Source: Desulfobaccales bacterium
GTDB taxonomy: Bacteria; Desulfobacterota; Desulfobaccia; Desulfobaccales; 0-14-0-80-60-11
Length of the DNA stretch: 55,454 bases
Direction of reading: 5' to 3'
NCBI GenBank assembly: GCA_041648175.1
Contig: JBAZPO010000019.1
Location: forward strand, 1-55,454
Shown here: positions 17,389 through 24,862 of the stretch, piece after piece
Position numbering within the stretch: the stretch's first letter is position 1
Layout: the number at the start of each line of letters is the position of its first letter
The notes under the pieces: model-generated
The model's input: only the letters and a program-made list of their open reading frames with translations
Databases searched by the model: none
What the model was told of the DNA's origin: nothing
Made by a program: the position numbers and the translations under genes

Positions 17389-19236
17389 TTAATGGGAAGG
17401 CTCTTCGGCCTTGCAGACGCCCAACGGGCAACTTCCCGCCAGGTGGGCGTTGTATTCGTCCCGGAAGCGCTCGATGGTGGTCTTAATAAAGAAGTACGGG
17501 CTCATGCCCAAAGCGCAGTTGGACGAATCCACCATGATCTGGGAGACCGAAATCATCCTATCCAGATCGGCTTGGGTGCCAATGCCCGCGGCCACCTTGC
17601 TGATGAGCTCGTAGAGCACCCGGGTGCCCCGGCGACAGGGCAGGCAGAACCCGCAGGACTCGTGCTGGAAGAAATACAGGATGGACTTGACCACGTCCAC
17701 GACGCAGGTGGTGTCGTCCATCACCAGCATGGTGCCGGAACCCAGGGCGCCTTCAGCCTTGGCCATGGCCATGTATTCCATGGGGGTGTCCAGATGCTCG
17801 TCTTTAAAGAACCCGAAAGAAGAGCCGCCGGTCTGACAGGTCTTGAACTGCCGGCCTTCTTTGACGCCGCCGCCGTACTTGTCGATGAGCTCGCGCACGG
17901 TCATGCCACAGTTGGCTTCGACGATGCCGGGGTTCTTCACCTGGCCCACCACCTGGAAGATCTTGGTGCCCGCGGCGTCCGCGGTGCCCTTAGCCTTGTA
18001 CCACTCGGAGCCGTTGACGACGATGCCCGGTACGCTGGCCAGGGACTCGACGTTATTGACGATTGTGGGCTTGTTCCAGACGCCCACCACACCCGGGAAA
18101 GGCGGCTTGACGCGGGGGTTGCCGCGTTTGCCTTCGATGGACTCGATGAGCGCAGTTTCCTCGCCGCAGACATACGAGCCGCCGCCGGTCTGCACCTGAA
18201 TATGGAAAGAGAAGCCGGTGCCCTGGATGTTATCACCCAAGAGGCCCTTGGCTTCGGCGTCGGCAATGGCCTTGTTCAGCCGGTACATGGACAGATAATA
18301 TTCGCCCCGGACGTAAATGTAGCCGTAAGTGGCGCCCACCGCGTAGCCCGCGATGGCCATGCCTTCCAGCACCCGGTGCGGATCGCCTTCCATAATATAG
18401 CGGTCTTTGATGGTGCCGGGCTCGCCTTCATCGGCGTTGCAGACGATGTACTTGGGGGTCGTGGGGTTGGGCATGGTAAAGGACCACTTCAGCCCGGTGG
18501 GGAAGCCGGCGCCGCCCCGGCCACGGAGACCGGAGTTTTTCACCGTATCCACCACTTCGGCCTGGGTCATGGCCAGGGCCTTCTTCAAGCCCTCGTAGCC
18601 GCCCCGTTCGAGATAGGCGTCCAGGCTCAGAGGATCGATCTGATCCACGTTGGCCAGGAGGACCATCTCATCACCGCTCGAGACATAATCGCTCATGGGA
18701 TTCGTAGTGCGGGGGAGCGTCCGATAGTCCACGGTCTTGCCGGCGCGATAGTCGCTGATAATATTCTTGATGCGCTCGACCGTAAGCCGCCCGAAGACCA
18801 CCTCGTTGATCTGCATGGCCGGGGAGACTTCGCAGACGCCTAAGCAGGCGGTGTGCTCCAGGGTGAACAGACCGTCGCCGGTGGTTTCACCGGCTTTGAT
18901 GCCCAGTTCGGCTTTGAGAGCTTCCAGGAGGTTGTCGGACCCCAGGATGTGGCAGGGGGGCGACTCGCACATGCGGATGATGTACTTTCCCCGGGGCGTC
19001 GGCGAAAACATCGTATAAAAGCTCATGACGCCGTAGAGATAGGCATAAGGAATATCCATGCCCTCGGAAATCAGCTTCAGGGCTTCCATGGGCAACCAGT
19101 TGCCGCAAATACCCTGAACCGTATGGAGAGCAGGCTGCAGCCCCCCCTTGACGGCTTTGAAGCGGCTGACGGTTTCGGCGATGGCGGATATCTGCTCGGG
19201 GCTTAACGCGGCGCTGACGGGAGTCTTAATCTCCAT
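17389..19236 (-). CDS. nuoEF: NuoE-NuoF fusion, NADH-oxidising module of complex I
   Basis: One chain of about 615 residues joins the NuoE thioredoxin-like 2Fe-2S domain (first 155 residues; Cys in CESPPC and CLGVC) to NuoF. NuoF shows the NADH/FMN glycine-rich motif GRGGAGFPTGLKW, NADEGEPGTIKDR, YVCGEETALIESIEGKRG, an SLBB segment and the 4Fe-4S ligands ESCGFCLPCR plus a later Cys. It accepts electrons from NADH. I prefer the ATG at 19236 (or 19242) because the upstream ATG at 19305 lies before the predicted transcription start. It is the first gene of the operon, apart from the A-N block. Confidence 0.95.
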   Translation of the reverse strand: MEIKTPVSAALSPEQISAIAETVSRFKAVKGGLQPALHTVQGICGNWLPMEALKLISEGMDIPYAYLYGVMSFYTMFSPTPRGKYIIRMCESPPCHILGSDNLLEALKAELGIKAGETTGDGLFTLEHTACLGVCEVSPAMQINEVVFGRLTVERIKNIISDYRAGKTVDYRTLPRTTNPMSDYVSSGDEMVLLANVDQIDPLSLDAYLERGGYEGLKKALAMTQAEVVDTVKNSGLRGRGGAGFPTGLKWSFTMPNPTTPKYIVCNADEGEPGTIKDRYIMEGDPHRVLEGMAIAGYAVGATYGYIYVRGEYYLSMYRLNKAIADAEAKGLLGDNIQGTGFSFHIQVQTGGGSYVCGEETALIESIEGKRGNPRVKPPFPGVVGVWNKPTIVNNVESLASVPGIVVNGSEWYKAKGTADAAGTKIFQVVGQVKNPGIVEANCGMTVRELIDKYGGGVKEGRQFKTCQTGGSSFGFFKDEHLDTPMEYMAMAKAEGALGSGTMLVMDDTTCVVDVVKSILYFFQHESCGFCLPCRRGTRVLYELISKVAAGIGTQADLDRMISVSQIMVDSSNCALGMSPYFFIKTTIERFRDEYNAHLAGSCPLGVCKAEEPSH

Positions 19237-19292
19237 TAGCATAGATCCATTGTGTTGATTCTTTGTGAAAATTTTCTTTATTGACTCTGGTC

Positions 19293-19321
19293 TTTTTAAT
19301 ATCAATCCCCACGGGTGTCAA
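19293..19321 (-). promoter_or_regulatory. Candidate sigma70-type promoter of the nuo operon
   Basis: On the minus strand a perfect -35 box TTGACA (19316-19321) is followed after 17 bases by TAAAAA (19293-19298, four of six matches). It would start transcription near 19286, giving a leader of about 50 bases before nuoEF. Confidence 0.6.
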
Positions 19322-19435
19322 GCAAATTTTTCTTTTTTCTGGGCGGATAATTATGCGCACAAGTTAGGTTGCAATAACTCACGCGATTTTCTCTTTGGTT
19401 CTGGGTAAGTTAGCTCACCTCTGTTCCAGCGGGCC

Positions 19436-20110
19436 TTAGGGCCGCAGCCAGGCCAGGCGTCCCAGGAGCTTGAGCCAGGCGCCGCCTTCCCGGAGCGCCA
19501 GCTTAGATAACCAAAAGTAGCGGCGATTGCGCCAGTAGTGGCGCACCAGGCCCTGGGCGGGGAGGGGATACACCATGATGTTATGGGGGCGGAAATGACG
19601 CTGAAAAAGGAACCGGGCCCGGTGAATGTGGACTGAGTCCGTCACCAAACCAACGGCGCGGCTGCCGCACGTTTGTACCAACGGCAAGGTGTGCCGGGCC
19701 GAAGCTGCGGTGCTGCGGCTGGCTTCCTCCAAAATCAGACAAGGGTGCAAGGCTGCCCGGATATCGTCGCCCCAGTGCTCGCCGGCCCAGGCCAGGGCCC
19801 AGTCCGCCATGGCCCGGGCCTCAGTGCAGTGGCTGCCGGGCCGGCAGCCGCCGGTGAGGAGCATATAAACCCGGGAATCGCAGTGATGCCAGAGGGTAAG
19901 GGCATGGACCAGGCGCAGCCGGGCCACCCGGCCAGGTTTATTTTCAGGATTGAGGCGAGCCCCCAAAACAATGAGGCCGTCAAGAGAAAGATTGGGGGGA
20001 AAGGGGGAGGAAGAAGCAGGGCGAAAAGGCGAAAAGGGGAAAAGGCGAAAAGAGGAAATTTCTTGGTCGCGGTCTTGAGGGTTTCTAAAATTTTTCTTTT
20101 TAAGAGTCAC
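19436..20110 (-). CDS. DUF218 (YdcF/SanA-like) protein with low-complexity N-terminus
   Basis: A protein of 224 residues. From about residue 43 it follows the DUF218 family: DGLIVLGARL, a helix with basic residues, LLTGGCRPG, TEARAMADWAL, LEEASRSTAASARHTL (the usual E-x-S-x-x-T motif) and GLVTDSVHIHRARFLF. Relatives act on the envelope (ElyC, SanA) or bind nucleotides. There is no membrane helix, unlike ElyC. The first 40 residues are translated from purine-rich repeats (GCGAAAAGG units) and are probably disordered; no alternative ATG lies between them and the domain. Its coding end lies beside the nuo promoter region. Confidence 0.85.
   Translation of the reverse strand: MTLKKKNFRNPQDRDQEISSFRLFPFSPFRPASSSPFPPNLSLDGLIVLGARLNPENKPGRVARLRLVHALTLWHHCDSRVYMLLTGGCRPGSHCTEARAMADWALAWAGEHWGDDIRAALHPCLILEEASRSTAASARHTLPLVQTCGSRAVGLVTDSVHIHRARFLFQRHFRPHNIMVYPLPAQGLVRHYWRNRRYFWLSKLALREGGAWLKLLGRLAWLRP
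20020..20037. repeat. 18-base inverted repeat, arm 1
   Basis: GGCGAAAAGGCGAAAAGG recurs as its exact reverse complement at 20280-20297. This arm lies in the low-complexity start of the DUF218 gene and is part of a longer run of GAAAAGG units (about 20020-20055). Confidence 0.75.
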
Positions 20111-20150
20111 GGTTCGGTTTGCATTAAGGAGTAGTATTCTTAATGTTTAA

Positions 20151-20205
20151 GGTCCCCAAGCGAAGCTTGGGTTAACCTTTGGTTCCCAAGTACAACTTGG
20201 GAACC
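20151..20205. repeat. Double REP-like palindrome with CCCAAG cores
   Basis: Two palindromes lie side by side. CCCAAG-CGAAG-CTTGGG is within 20151-20177, and the perfect 10-base stem GGTTCCCAAG (20181-20190) pairs with CTTGGGAACC (20196-20205). Related elements lie at 31478-31508 and 34459-34489. They sit between the KptA-like and DUF218 genes. Confidence 0.75.
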
Positions 20206-20259
20206 AGAAAAGAAAACCCCCTTCGCCCTTCCCCTTTTTCCCTTTTTCCTCAAGTCATT

Positions 20260-21009
20260 TTAACCTTTTCGCCATTTATCCTTTTCGCCTTTTCGCCTCT
20301 CTTTTCTAGTCCCGGCCTTCCAGGCGGGCTCTTCCTTCTTGCCTCCGCGTTTAGGTTTGGGCGCGGGCGGTAACGTCCCGGGGAGGTCCAAAAAAAAGCT
20401 GCCGGGGGTGGGCGGCTGGATTTTTTCCGGTTTGGGCTTGTCGGGGGCCTGGGGCGGGGGCGGCAGTTGCAGCAGGTCCCGGGGCAGGGGCGGGGCCAGA
20501 TACAGGCCTTCGCCGTAACCGGTAAACTTAAGGCCGCGCCGGTCCGCGGCCTGGGCCTGGACAATGACCAGGATGGGATGCGGAGCGCGGCGGCGCCCCA
20601 GTTTCACGGCCGCGTCCTTGGTGGTTGTCAAGACGAGATCCCGGTCCGGGGGCGTTTTCAGCCCCTCTTCCCACACCTTGGGGTGGGCCTTGGGGGGGAT
20701 GGCCACATAGAGCAGGGCAGGGGGGGGCTCTCCGGGAGGGCGGCGGAGACTGGCCGGCTCCGGGTTAAGGGAGCGGATTTGTTCCGCCACGATCTCAAAC
20801 ACCGGGGGCGAGATCAGGCCCACCACCTGGTCCAGGTGGTGCCGCCGCACGAAACCCCAGCCGGGTTCGGCCACCAGGGTCTGGAGCAGGTGTTTGACGG
20901 GGACGAAGCCATCGTCGGAGAGCACCAAGCCAAATTCGTCAGGCCGGTGGCAGAGGATGTAGGTAAGCATCCGGGCCAGGGATTCAAGTTGTTTCGGCAG
21001 ACGTGACAT
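20260..21009 (-). CDS. KptA/Tpt1-like RNA 2'-phosphotransferase homologue, degenerate active site
   Basis: A protein of 249 residues. The N-terminal half matches the KptA winged-helix part (LARMLTYILCHRPDEFGLVL then DGFVPVKHLL), and later blocks match the ADP-ribosyltransferase half (TTTKDAAVKLGRRRAPHPILVIVQ and a GEGLYLAP end). In active enzymes (yeast Tpt1 Arg23, His24, Arg71, Arg138) the first Arg sits in LRH; here it is LCH. Where RANQGHS is expected I see IRSLNPEP, keeping the Arg but losing GHS. The YHGT motif is replaced by YVAI. The last conserved Arg is kept. It may have another activity or be a binder. The proline-rich and lysine-rich tail (after residue 180) is partly encoded by repeat sequence. 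Confidence 0.75.
   Translation of the reverse strand: MSRLPKQLESLARMLTYILCHRPDEFGLVLSDDGFVPVKHLLQTLVAEPGWGFVRRHHLDQVVGLISPPVFEIVAEQIRSLNPEPASLRRPPGEPPPALLYVAIPPKAHPKVWEEGLKTPPDRDLVLTTTKDAAVKLGRRRAPHPILVIVQAQAADRRGLKFTGYGEGLYLAPPLPRDLLQLPPPPQAPDKPKPEKIQPPTPGSFFLDLPGTLPPAPKPKRGGKKEEPAWKAGTRKERRKGEKDKWRKG
20280..20297. repeat. 18-base inverted repeat, arm 2
   Basis: Exact reverse complement of 20020-20037. It encodes part of the basic C-terminal tail of the KptA-like protein. Confidence 0.75.
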
Positions 21010-21185
21010 AATCAGGCGGTTTTCGGTTTCCAGTTTTCGGTTAGGCCGTGTTATAAGGCCTTTACAAAAAGGCCCTGACTGACCATATTATAAATAACTT
21101 TATCAGGCGCGTCACTGTTTCTTGCGAAACTTTGGGGGCGCGCCAGAGCTTAATAAAAGATACCTCTGTGACAGTCCCATACCTT

Positions 21186-21261
21186 TCAGCCTGAGGAGCC
21201 CAGCGACCGAAGCATCTCTTAAGTACAGTAAATAGGAGATCCTTCGCTGCACTCAGGATGA
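21186..21261. repeat. Imperfect long hairpin element
   Basis: The left arm (from 21186, TCAGCCTGAG) and the right arm (ending 21261, ACTCAGGATGA) are imperfect inverted repeats of about 25 bases around a short AT-rich centre. It lies in the 294-base gap between the KptA-like gene and the glutaredoxin gene. The right arm (CCTTCGCTGCACTCAGGATG) resembles a palindrome that is dispersed in many bacterial genomes. Otherwise this gap holds no gene. Confidence 0.55.
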
Positions 21262-21303
21262 CAAAATGGGTTGTGCAGAGGTCTCATACTTAAGGAGATC
21301 GCC

Positions 21304-21561
21304 ATGCCGCAATGCCATGTGGAACTTTATTCCTTGAGCACCTGCAGCCATTGCCGGGATACCAAAGATTTATTGAATCAATGCGGCATTAACTATGACT
21401 GTGTGGATGTCGATCAGTTGGAGCCGGAAAAACGCCGGACCATCCTGGAAGAAATCAAAAAAATGAACCCTCAATGCACTTTTCCTACGCTGGTTGCGGG
21501 CGAAAAAGTCATTATCGGGTTTAACGAAGCTGAAATCAAGGAGGCTCTGGGGATTCCATGA
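21304..21561 (+). CDS. Glutaredoxin-like protein
   Basis: A protein of 85 residues with a single glutaredoxin/thioredoxin-like fold. The redox motif is CSHC (residues about 13-16, in STCSHCRDTKDLL), followed by the cis-Pro segment CTFPTLVAG and IIGFNEAEIKEAL. The start at 21304 is set by AAGGAG 7 bases upstream; the longer frame from 21271 is not supported. Its stop overlaps the next start (ATGA), so it is translationally coupled to the FTR-like gene, which is probably its electron donor. Confidence 0.9.
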   Translation: MPQCHVELYSLSTCSHCRDTKDLLNQCGINYDCVDVDQLEPEKRRTILEEIKKMNPQCTFPTLVAGEKVIIGFNEAEIKEALGIP

Positions 21562-21893
21562 AAGTCGAGGAACTCTATGAAATCTTGAAGAAGGCCCAGG
21601 AGCCCAAGGGCTTCTATTTCAATCAAGATAAGGCGCGGGTCTGGCAACTCTTGGAGGGGCTTTTAACCAATAAGGAGCGCTACGGCTATATGTGCTGCCC
21701 CTGCCGGCTGGCTGCCAGCAACCGGGAGTGGGACCGGGACATCATCTGCCCCTGTGTTTACCGGGGGCCGGATGTGGCCGAATACGGCAGTTGCTATTGC
21801 AACCTCTATGTCTCCAAGGAGTGGAACGCTGAAACCAGTCCCCATGCTTACGTGCCGGAGCGGCGGCCCTTGGAAAAGAGATTCCCGCTGTAA
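21558..21893 (+). CDS. Ferredoxin:thioredoxin reductase catalytic-subunit-like protein
   Basis: A protein of 111 residues that matches the FTR beta subunit: a 4Fe-4S enzyme that reduces a disulfide with electrons from ferredoxin. The Cys motifs are C47-P-C49, C64-P-C66 and C79-Y-C81. Plant-type enzymes have CPC-X16-CPC-X8-CHC, so here the central His is Tyr and the spacings are 14 and 12, which is unusual. An extra Cys46 precedes the first motif. There is no variable (alpha) subunit nearby, as is common outside phototrophs. Coupled to the glutaredoxin gene, it likely forms a ferredoxin-to-thiol pathway. Confidence 0.88.
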   Translation: MKVEELYEILKKAQEPKGFYFNQDKARVWQLLEGLLTNKERYGYMCCPCRLAASNREWDRDIICPCVYRGPDVAEYGSCYCNLYVSKEWNAETSPHAYVPERRPLEKRFPL

Positions 21894-21999
21894 GGTTGCT
21901 CAAGGCGCCTTTCCTGATAAAGACACCTGCACAACTCAATGCCAAACGTCCTTAATGACATTGACAAAGCGCTTCGAAATGATAAAATTATCTAGTTAA

Positions 22000-22539
22000 A
22001 TGGACCAGGCGCATTATTTTCTCCAGCATCAAAAGGAGCTTCTGAAAGAGGCGACGGTCATCGCCGAGGAGGTGACCTCTGACTTTTTCAAGCTCTCGGG
22101 CAGCCATTGGCGCCGGGCCCGTTACGACATCCTGACCCTGGAGGCCCTGCGGGCGGAAGAAATCTCGGAGCACGCCCTGGCCATGGTGGCCAAGTATGAC
22201 GGGCGCCACCAGGACCGCCTCTTACAGTCTGCAGTCTTCGATTTTTACCGGGTCTGTCTGCAAGACCACAATATTCTTAAAACTCTGAAATGTTGTCATG
22301 ACTTGCGCCTGTTTCCCCTGCTGCTCTACATCGTCACCCACGAGTTGGTGCATATCGTGCGGTTCAGCCAGTTTTTGGCGCTTTTCGAGACCCCGGAAGA
22401 GGGCAAGCAGGAGGAGGAGCGGCGGGTGCATCGCCTGACCCAACAGATCCTGGCGCCCCTTTCGGTTCGGGATTTGCCGCCAGTGATACAATATTATGAT
22501 GATAAGCTTCAAGGAGGTTTGCAGTATGCCAATTTATGA
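22000..22539 (+). CDS. Uncharacterised protein with HExxH motif
   Basis: A protein of 179 residues, mostly helical. A helix at residues about 104-126 contains HELVH (114-118), the zinc-protease signature, preceded by a hydrophobic stretch (LFPLLLYIVT). No third zinc ligand can be named with confidence, so metal binding is plausible and proteolysis unproven. There is no signal peptide. The gene starts 106 bases after the FTR-like gene and its end overlaps the FmdB gene start by 14 bases. I do not recognise a named family. Confidence 0.75.
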   Translation: MDQAHYFLQHQKELLKEATVIAEEVTSDFFKLSGSHWRRARYDILTLEALRAEEISEHALAMVAKYDGRHQDRLLQSAVFDFYRVCLQDHNILKTLKCCHDLRLFPLLLYIVTHELVHIVRFSQFLALFETPEEGKQEEERRVHRLTQQILAPLSVRDLPPVIQYYDDKLQGGLQYANL

Positions 22540-22834
22540 GTATCAGTGTGCCGCGTGCGGCCAGGTAGTGGAGCGCTGGCAGAAAATTTCCGAGGCTCCC
22601 CTGACTGAATGTGCGGCATGCGGCGGTAGTCTTCATAAACTGATCAGTTCCTGCGCCTTTCACCTCAAGGGCAGCGGGTGGTATGTAACGGACTACGCCG
22701 GTAAAAACCCCGCCTCCGGGGCCAGTGACAACAACGACGGGGCCAAGGCCGCAAGCAGTTGCAGCGACAGTGGCGACAGTAAACCTGCGGAAGCGACCAA
22801 AACCGAGGCCTCTCCTGCGCCTAAGATAAAGTGA
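22526..22834 (+). CDS. FmdB-family zinc-ribbon protein
   Basis: A protein of 102 residues. The N-terminal zinc ribbon has the family pattern PIYEYQCAACG with a second pair CAACGG, giving four Cys ligands in the first 40 residues. The rest is low-complexity (Ala, Ser, Asp, Lys). The start is fixed by AAGGAGG 8 bases upstream. FmdB-type proteins are small putative regulators, first described near formamidase/amidase genes; the target here is unknown. Confidence 0.88.
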   Translation: MPIYEYQCAACGQVVERWQKISEAPLTECAACGGSLHKLISSCAFHLKGSGWYVTDYAGKNPASGASDNNDGAKAASSCSDSGDSKPAEATKTEASPAPKIK

Positions 22835-22877
22835 GCTACCTGATGATTCTCCCGGTTGGGAGAGAAAGAGAGCAATA

Positions 22878-23456
22878 GTGGCAGAGATCAAGAGTGCCTT
22901 AGAGTTGGCCCTGGAAAAAGCGGAGCATTACGGCCGGGCAAGCCGCGAGGAGATGGCGGCCGCCCAGTATCAGGAACAGGGACGGCACCTGGCGGTCCAG
23001 TTCCTTAAAGGGGAAGGGGACTTGGCGGCGGACCTGAAGAATCTTCCCCCTGAGGCCCAGGCTACCGCGCGGCTGGCCGTAAAAGAAGTCTTTTTGCGGA
23101 ACATCGGCCTGCCTCGGGAAAATACCGTGGACCCCCGCCAGGACCGGGCGCTGGAAGGATTGGTTCTGGTGGCCGGCAACCCAAAGGACATGGCTCGCTT
23201 CCAGACTGAACTGGAGCAGCTCCTGCAACAATACATCCAGGTTCGCAACAACGCCTTGCAGCAACTTAAAGGCAGGTTTACCGCCGGCGCCGCGCAGATG
23301 CAGCGCAACATGGAAGCCCAATACGGCCAAAACGCCCGCCTCGATGTAGAGAAACTGCCGCAATTTCAGGAAGAGTGGCGCCGGTTTATGGGTCAGCTAC
23401 AGGACCAAATCGAGCCCATGCTGGCAGGACTCAAGGAGAAGATGCTCCTGGCCTAA
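22878..23456 (+). CDS. Uncharacterised helical protein
   Basis: A protein of 192 residues with a GTG start preceded by GAGAG. It looks almost wholly helical and charged, with no Cys, no membrane segment and no signal. Residues about 105-192 have a heptad-like pattern (LEQLLQQYIQVRNNALQQL) suggesting a coiled coil. It is the last gene before a strong terminator. Family not recognised. Confidence 0.7.
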   Translation: MAEIKSALELALEKAEHYGRASREEMAAAQYQEQGRHLAVQFLKGEGDLAADLKNLPPEAQATARLAVKEVFLRNIGLPRENTVDPRQDRALEGLVLVAGNPKDMARFQTELEQLLQQYIQVRNNALQQLKGRFTAGAAQMQRNMEAQYGQNARLDVEKLPQFQEEWRRFMGQLQDQIEPMLAGLKEKMLLA

Positions 23457-23484
23457 AGATTACTCAAAGTTTATAAAAAATCAG

Positions 23485-23509
23485 GGGCGACCACAGGGTC
23501 GCCCTTTTT
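23485..23509 (+). terminator. Intrinsic terminator of the grx-FTR unit
   Basis: An 8-base GC-rich stem (GGGCGACC 23485-23492, loop ACAG, GGTCGCCC 23497-23504) is followed by TTTTTG. It ends the five-gene plus-strand unit. Confidence 0.9.
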
Positions 23510-23544
23510 GCGTCTGGAATATTTATCTCTGCGCCTCTGCGGTT

Positions 23545-23681
23545 ATACCAAGTTGCGTCCATAGAAGTAAAAATAGCTTCGGTTTTGTAGGATCGTACCT
23601 GCATGTGCGGCCACCACGAGGGCGGACACATAGGTCCGCCCCTACAAAAACAAAATTACCTGTATGAGCGCAACTTGGTAT
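23545..23681. repeat. MITE-like element, complete copy 2
   Basis: The ends ATACCAAGTTGCG (23545-23557) and CGCAACTTGGTAT (23669-23681) are a perfect 13-base terminal inverted repeat. Taking TACCAAG...CTTGGTA (23546-23680) as the element, it is flanked by TTA on both sides (23543-23545 and 23681-23683), which may be a target duplication. The inside matches copy 1 at 1-123 with one base difference. It has an internal 8-base hairpin (GGGCGGAC/GTCCGCCC) and no ORF. Confidence 0.85.
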
Positions 23682-23767
23682 TAATTATTTTTTTCACCGC
23701 AGAGGCGCAGAGAACGCATATGTTCGATCAATTATCAAATCAGACATAAGAGAATGGTCTCGCGGCG

Positions 23768-24109
23768 TTAACAGGTGAGGTGCAATGCCGCGGCCAGGCG
23801 ACGCTTGGAGCTCAAGTCGTTGATGACCTGACAGGCTGCCTTGGTGGGGAAAACCATCAGATCCACCCCCTGGTCCCGGAGGTAAGCCGCCAGGGCCGGG
23901 TCTACCGCCATGTTTCCGGGATCGCCCTGGCCCACTACCAGCACCTGGGGGGCTGCGGCCAAAGCCTCGGCCACGTCGTCCAGTTGCAGCAAGTGGCCTT
24001 CTTGGCGCCACCAGTCACTCTTAATCCGATCCGGCCAAATCAGCACATCGTTCTTAAAAGTCTGCTCGTCTATCCGTATTAGCCCGAATTCATAGAAGTC
24101 GATATGCAT
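23768..24109 (-). CDS. Mth938-like (DUF498) domain protein
   Basis: A protein of 113 residues that is a single Mth938-like domain: a beta sheet beginning with FGLIRIDEQTFKNDVLIWPD, then PQVLVVGQGDPGNMAV, LRDQGVDLMVFPT and a final helix VINDLSSKRRLAAALHL. The family includes mitochondrial NDUFAF3, a complex I assembly factor, so a role in complex I maturation is possible in a genome that has the full nuo operon; this is inference. The next upstream gene on the same strand is the Slp lipoprotein, 68 bases away. Confidence 0.85.
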   Translation of the reverse strand: MHIDFYEFGLIRIDEQTFKNDVLIWPDRIKSDWWRQEGHLLQLDDVAEALAAAPQVLVVGQGDPGNMAVDPALAAYLRDQGVDLMVFPTKAACQVINDLSSKRRLAAALHLTC

Positions 24110-24177
24110 GCTTTCCTCTGGTGCTTCGGTTTAGGCTGCAAATACTTCCTTGATTGCCGTCCTGCGCCCAGAACCCT

Positions 24178-24696
24178 TTAGCGGCGTCCTCCGTCAATGT
24201 AGGGGTTCCAATAGGGCGGCGTGTACCAGTACTCCAACTCCGGCGGATACCAATCCCGGGGGACAGGATAATAGTACTTTTCCCAAGTGGGGGGTTCTAT
24301 ATACCTGACCTGGCGGGCCTTGAGGAGAAGCACACCATCTTTCGCGCCCTCAACTACTCCGGCCACCACTACCTTGCTCTTGGGAATATACCATGTGGAG
24401 TTCAGCCACTTATCACTTTCCACCAGAAAAGTCCCGCCCGAGGCGGCGCCGATGGGATAGAGCCGTTCATCCATCTGCCGCTGGTCTACCTCCAAAAGGC
24501 TGCCCTTCTGCCAGGGCTGTACGCTCATAACCAGGCCACCCAAAATGACCAAGCGGCCTTTATACTGCTCCGGGTGCGCGGTTAATTCCGCAAACCCCAC
24601 CGGGGGAGCGGCCTCCTGCTGCAGGGTAGGGGAGATGGCCGGCACACAGCCCGCCAGAGCCAGGAACAACCCCAGAATCAGCCAGAAAATCTGCAT
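24178..24696 (-). CDS. slp: Slp-family outer membrane lipoprotein
   Basis: A protein of 172 residues with a signal peptide ending in the lipobox LAGC, so an outer-membrane lipoprotein is expected. The Slp domain is recognisable from PVGFAELTAHPEQYKGRLVI, then the GTFLVESDKWLNSTWYIPKS region and KVVVAGVVEGA. The tail is rich in Tyr, Trp and Pro (YWYTPPYWNPY). The start at 24696 puts the lipobox in a normal place; the longer frame would add 18 charged residues. Slp proteins accumulate on starvation or acid stress in enterics; the role here is unknown. Confidence 0.88.
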   Translation of the reverse strand: MQIFWLILGLFLALAGCVPAISPTLQQEAAPPVGFAELTAHPEQYKGRLVILGGLVMSVQPWQKGSLLEVDQRQMDERLYPIGAASGGTFLVESDKWLNSTWYIPKSKVVVAGVVEGAKDGVLLLKARQVRYIEPPTWEKYYYPVPRDWYPPELEYWYTPPYWNPYIDGGRR

Positions 24697-24862
24697 CGCA
24701 GGTCTCTCTATCGGTACGGCTACATCTTCTTCTAAAAATATAAGAATCATAATCCTCGTCGCAAGGGATAGCTCTGGCTGCTGATTGTCCGCAGTTATCT
24801 TTTAATTTGATATATAATAACCGGATAAATATTCCTGGATAAGAACTAACTAATGGCTGCGG

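Noticed and set aside
17386..18843. A 485-residue open frame on the plus strand
   Set aside because: Antisense shadow of nuoEF, which has clear cofactor motifs; the shadow has His/Asp/Gly-rich low-complexity text.
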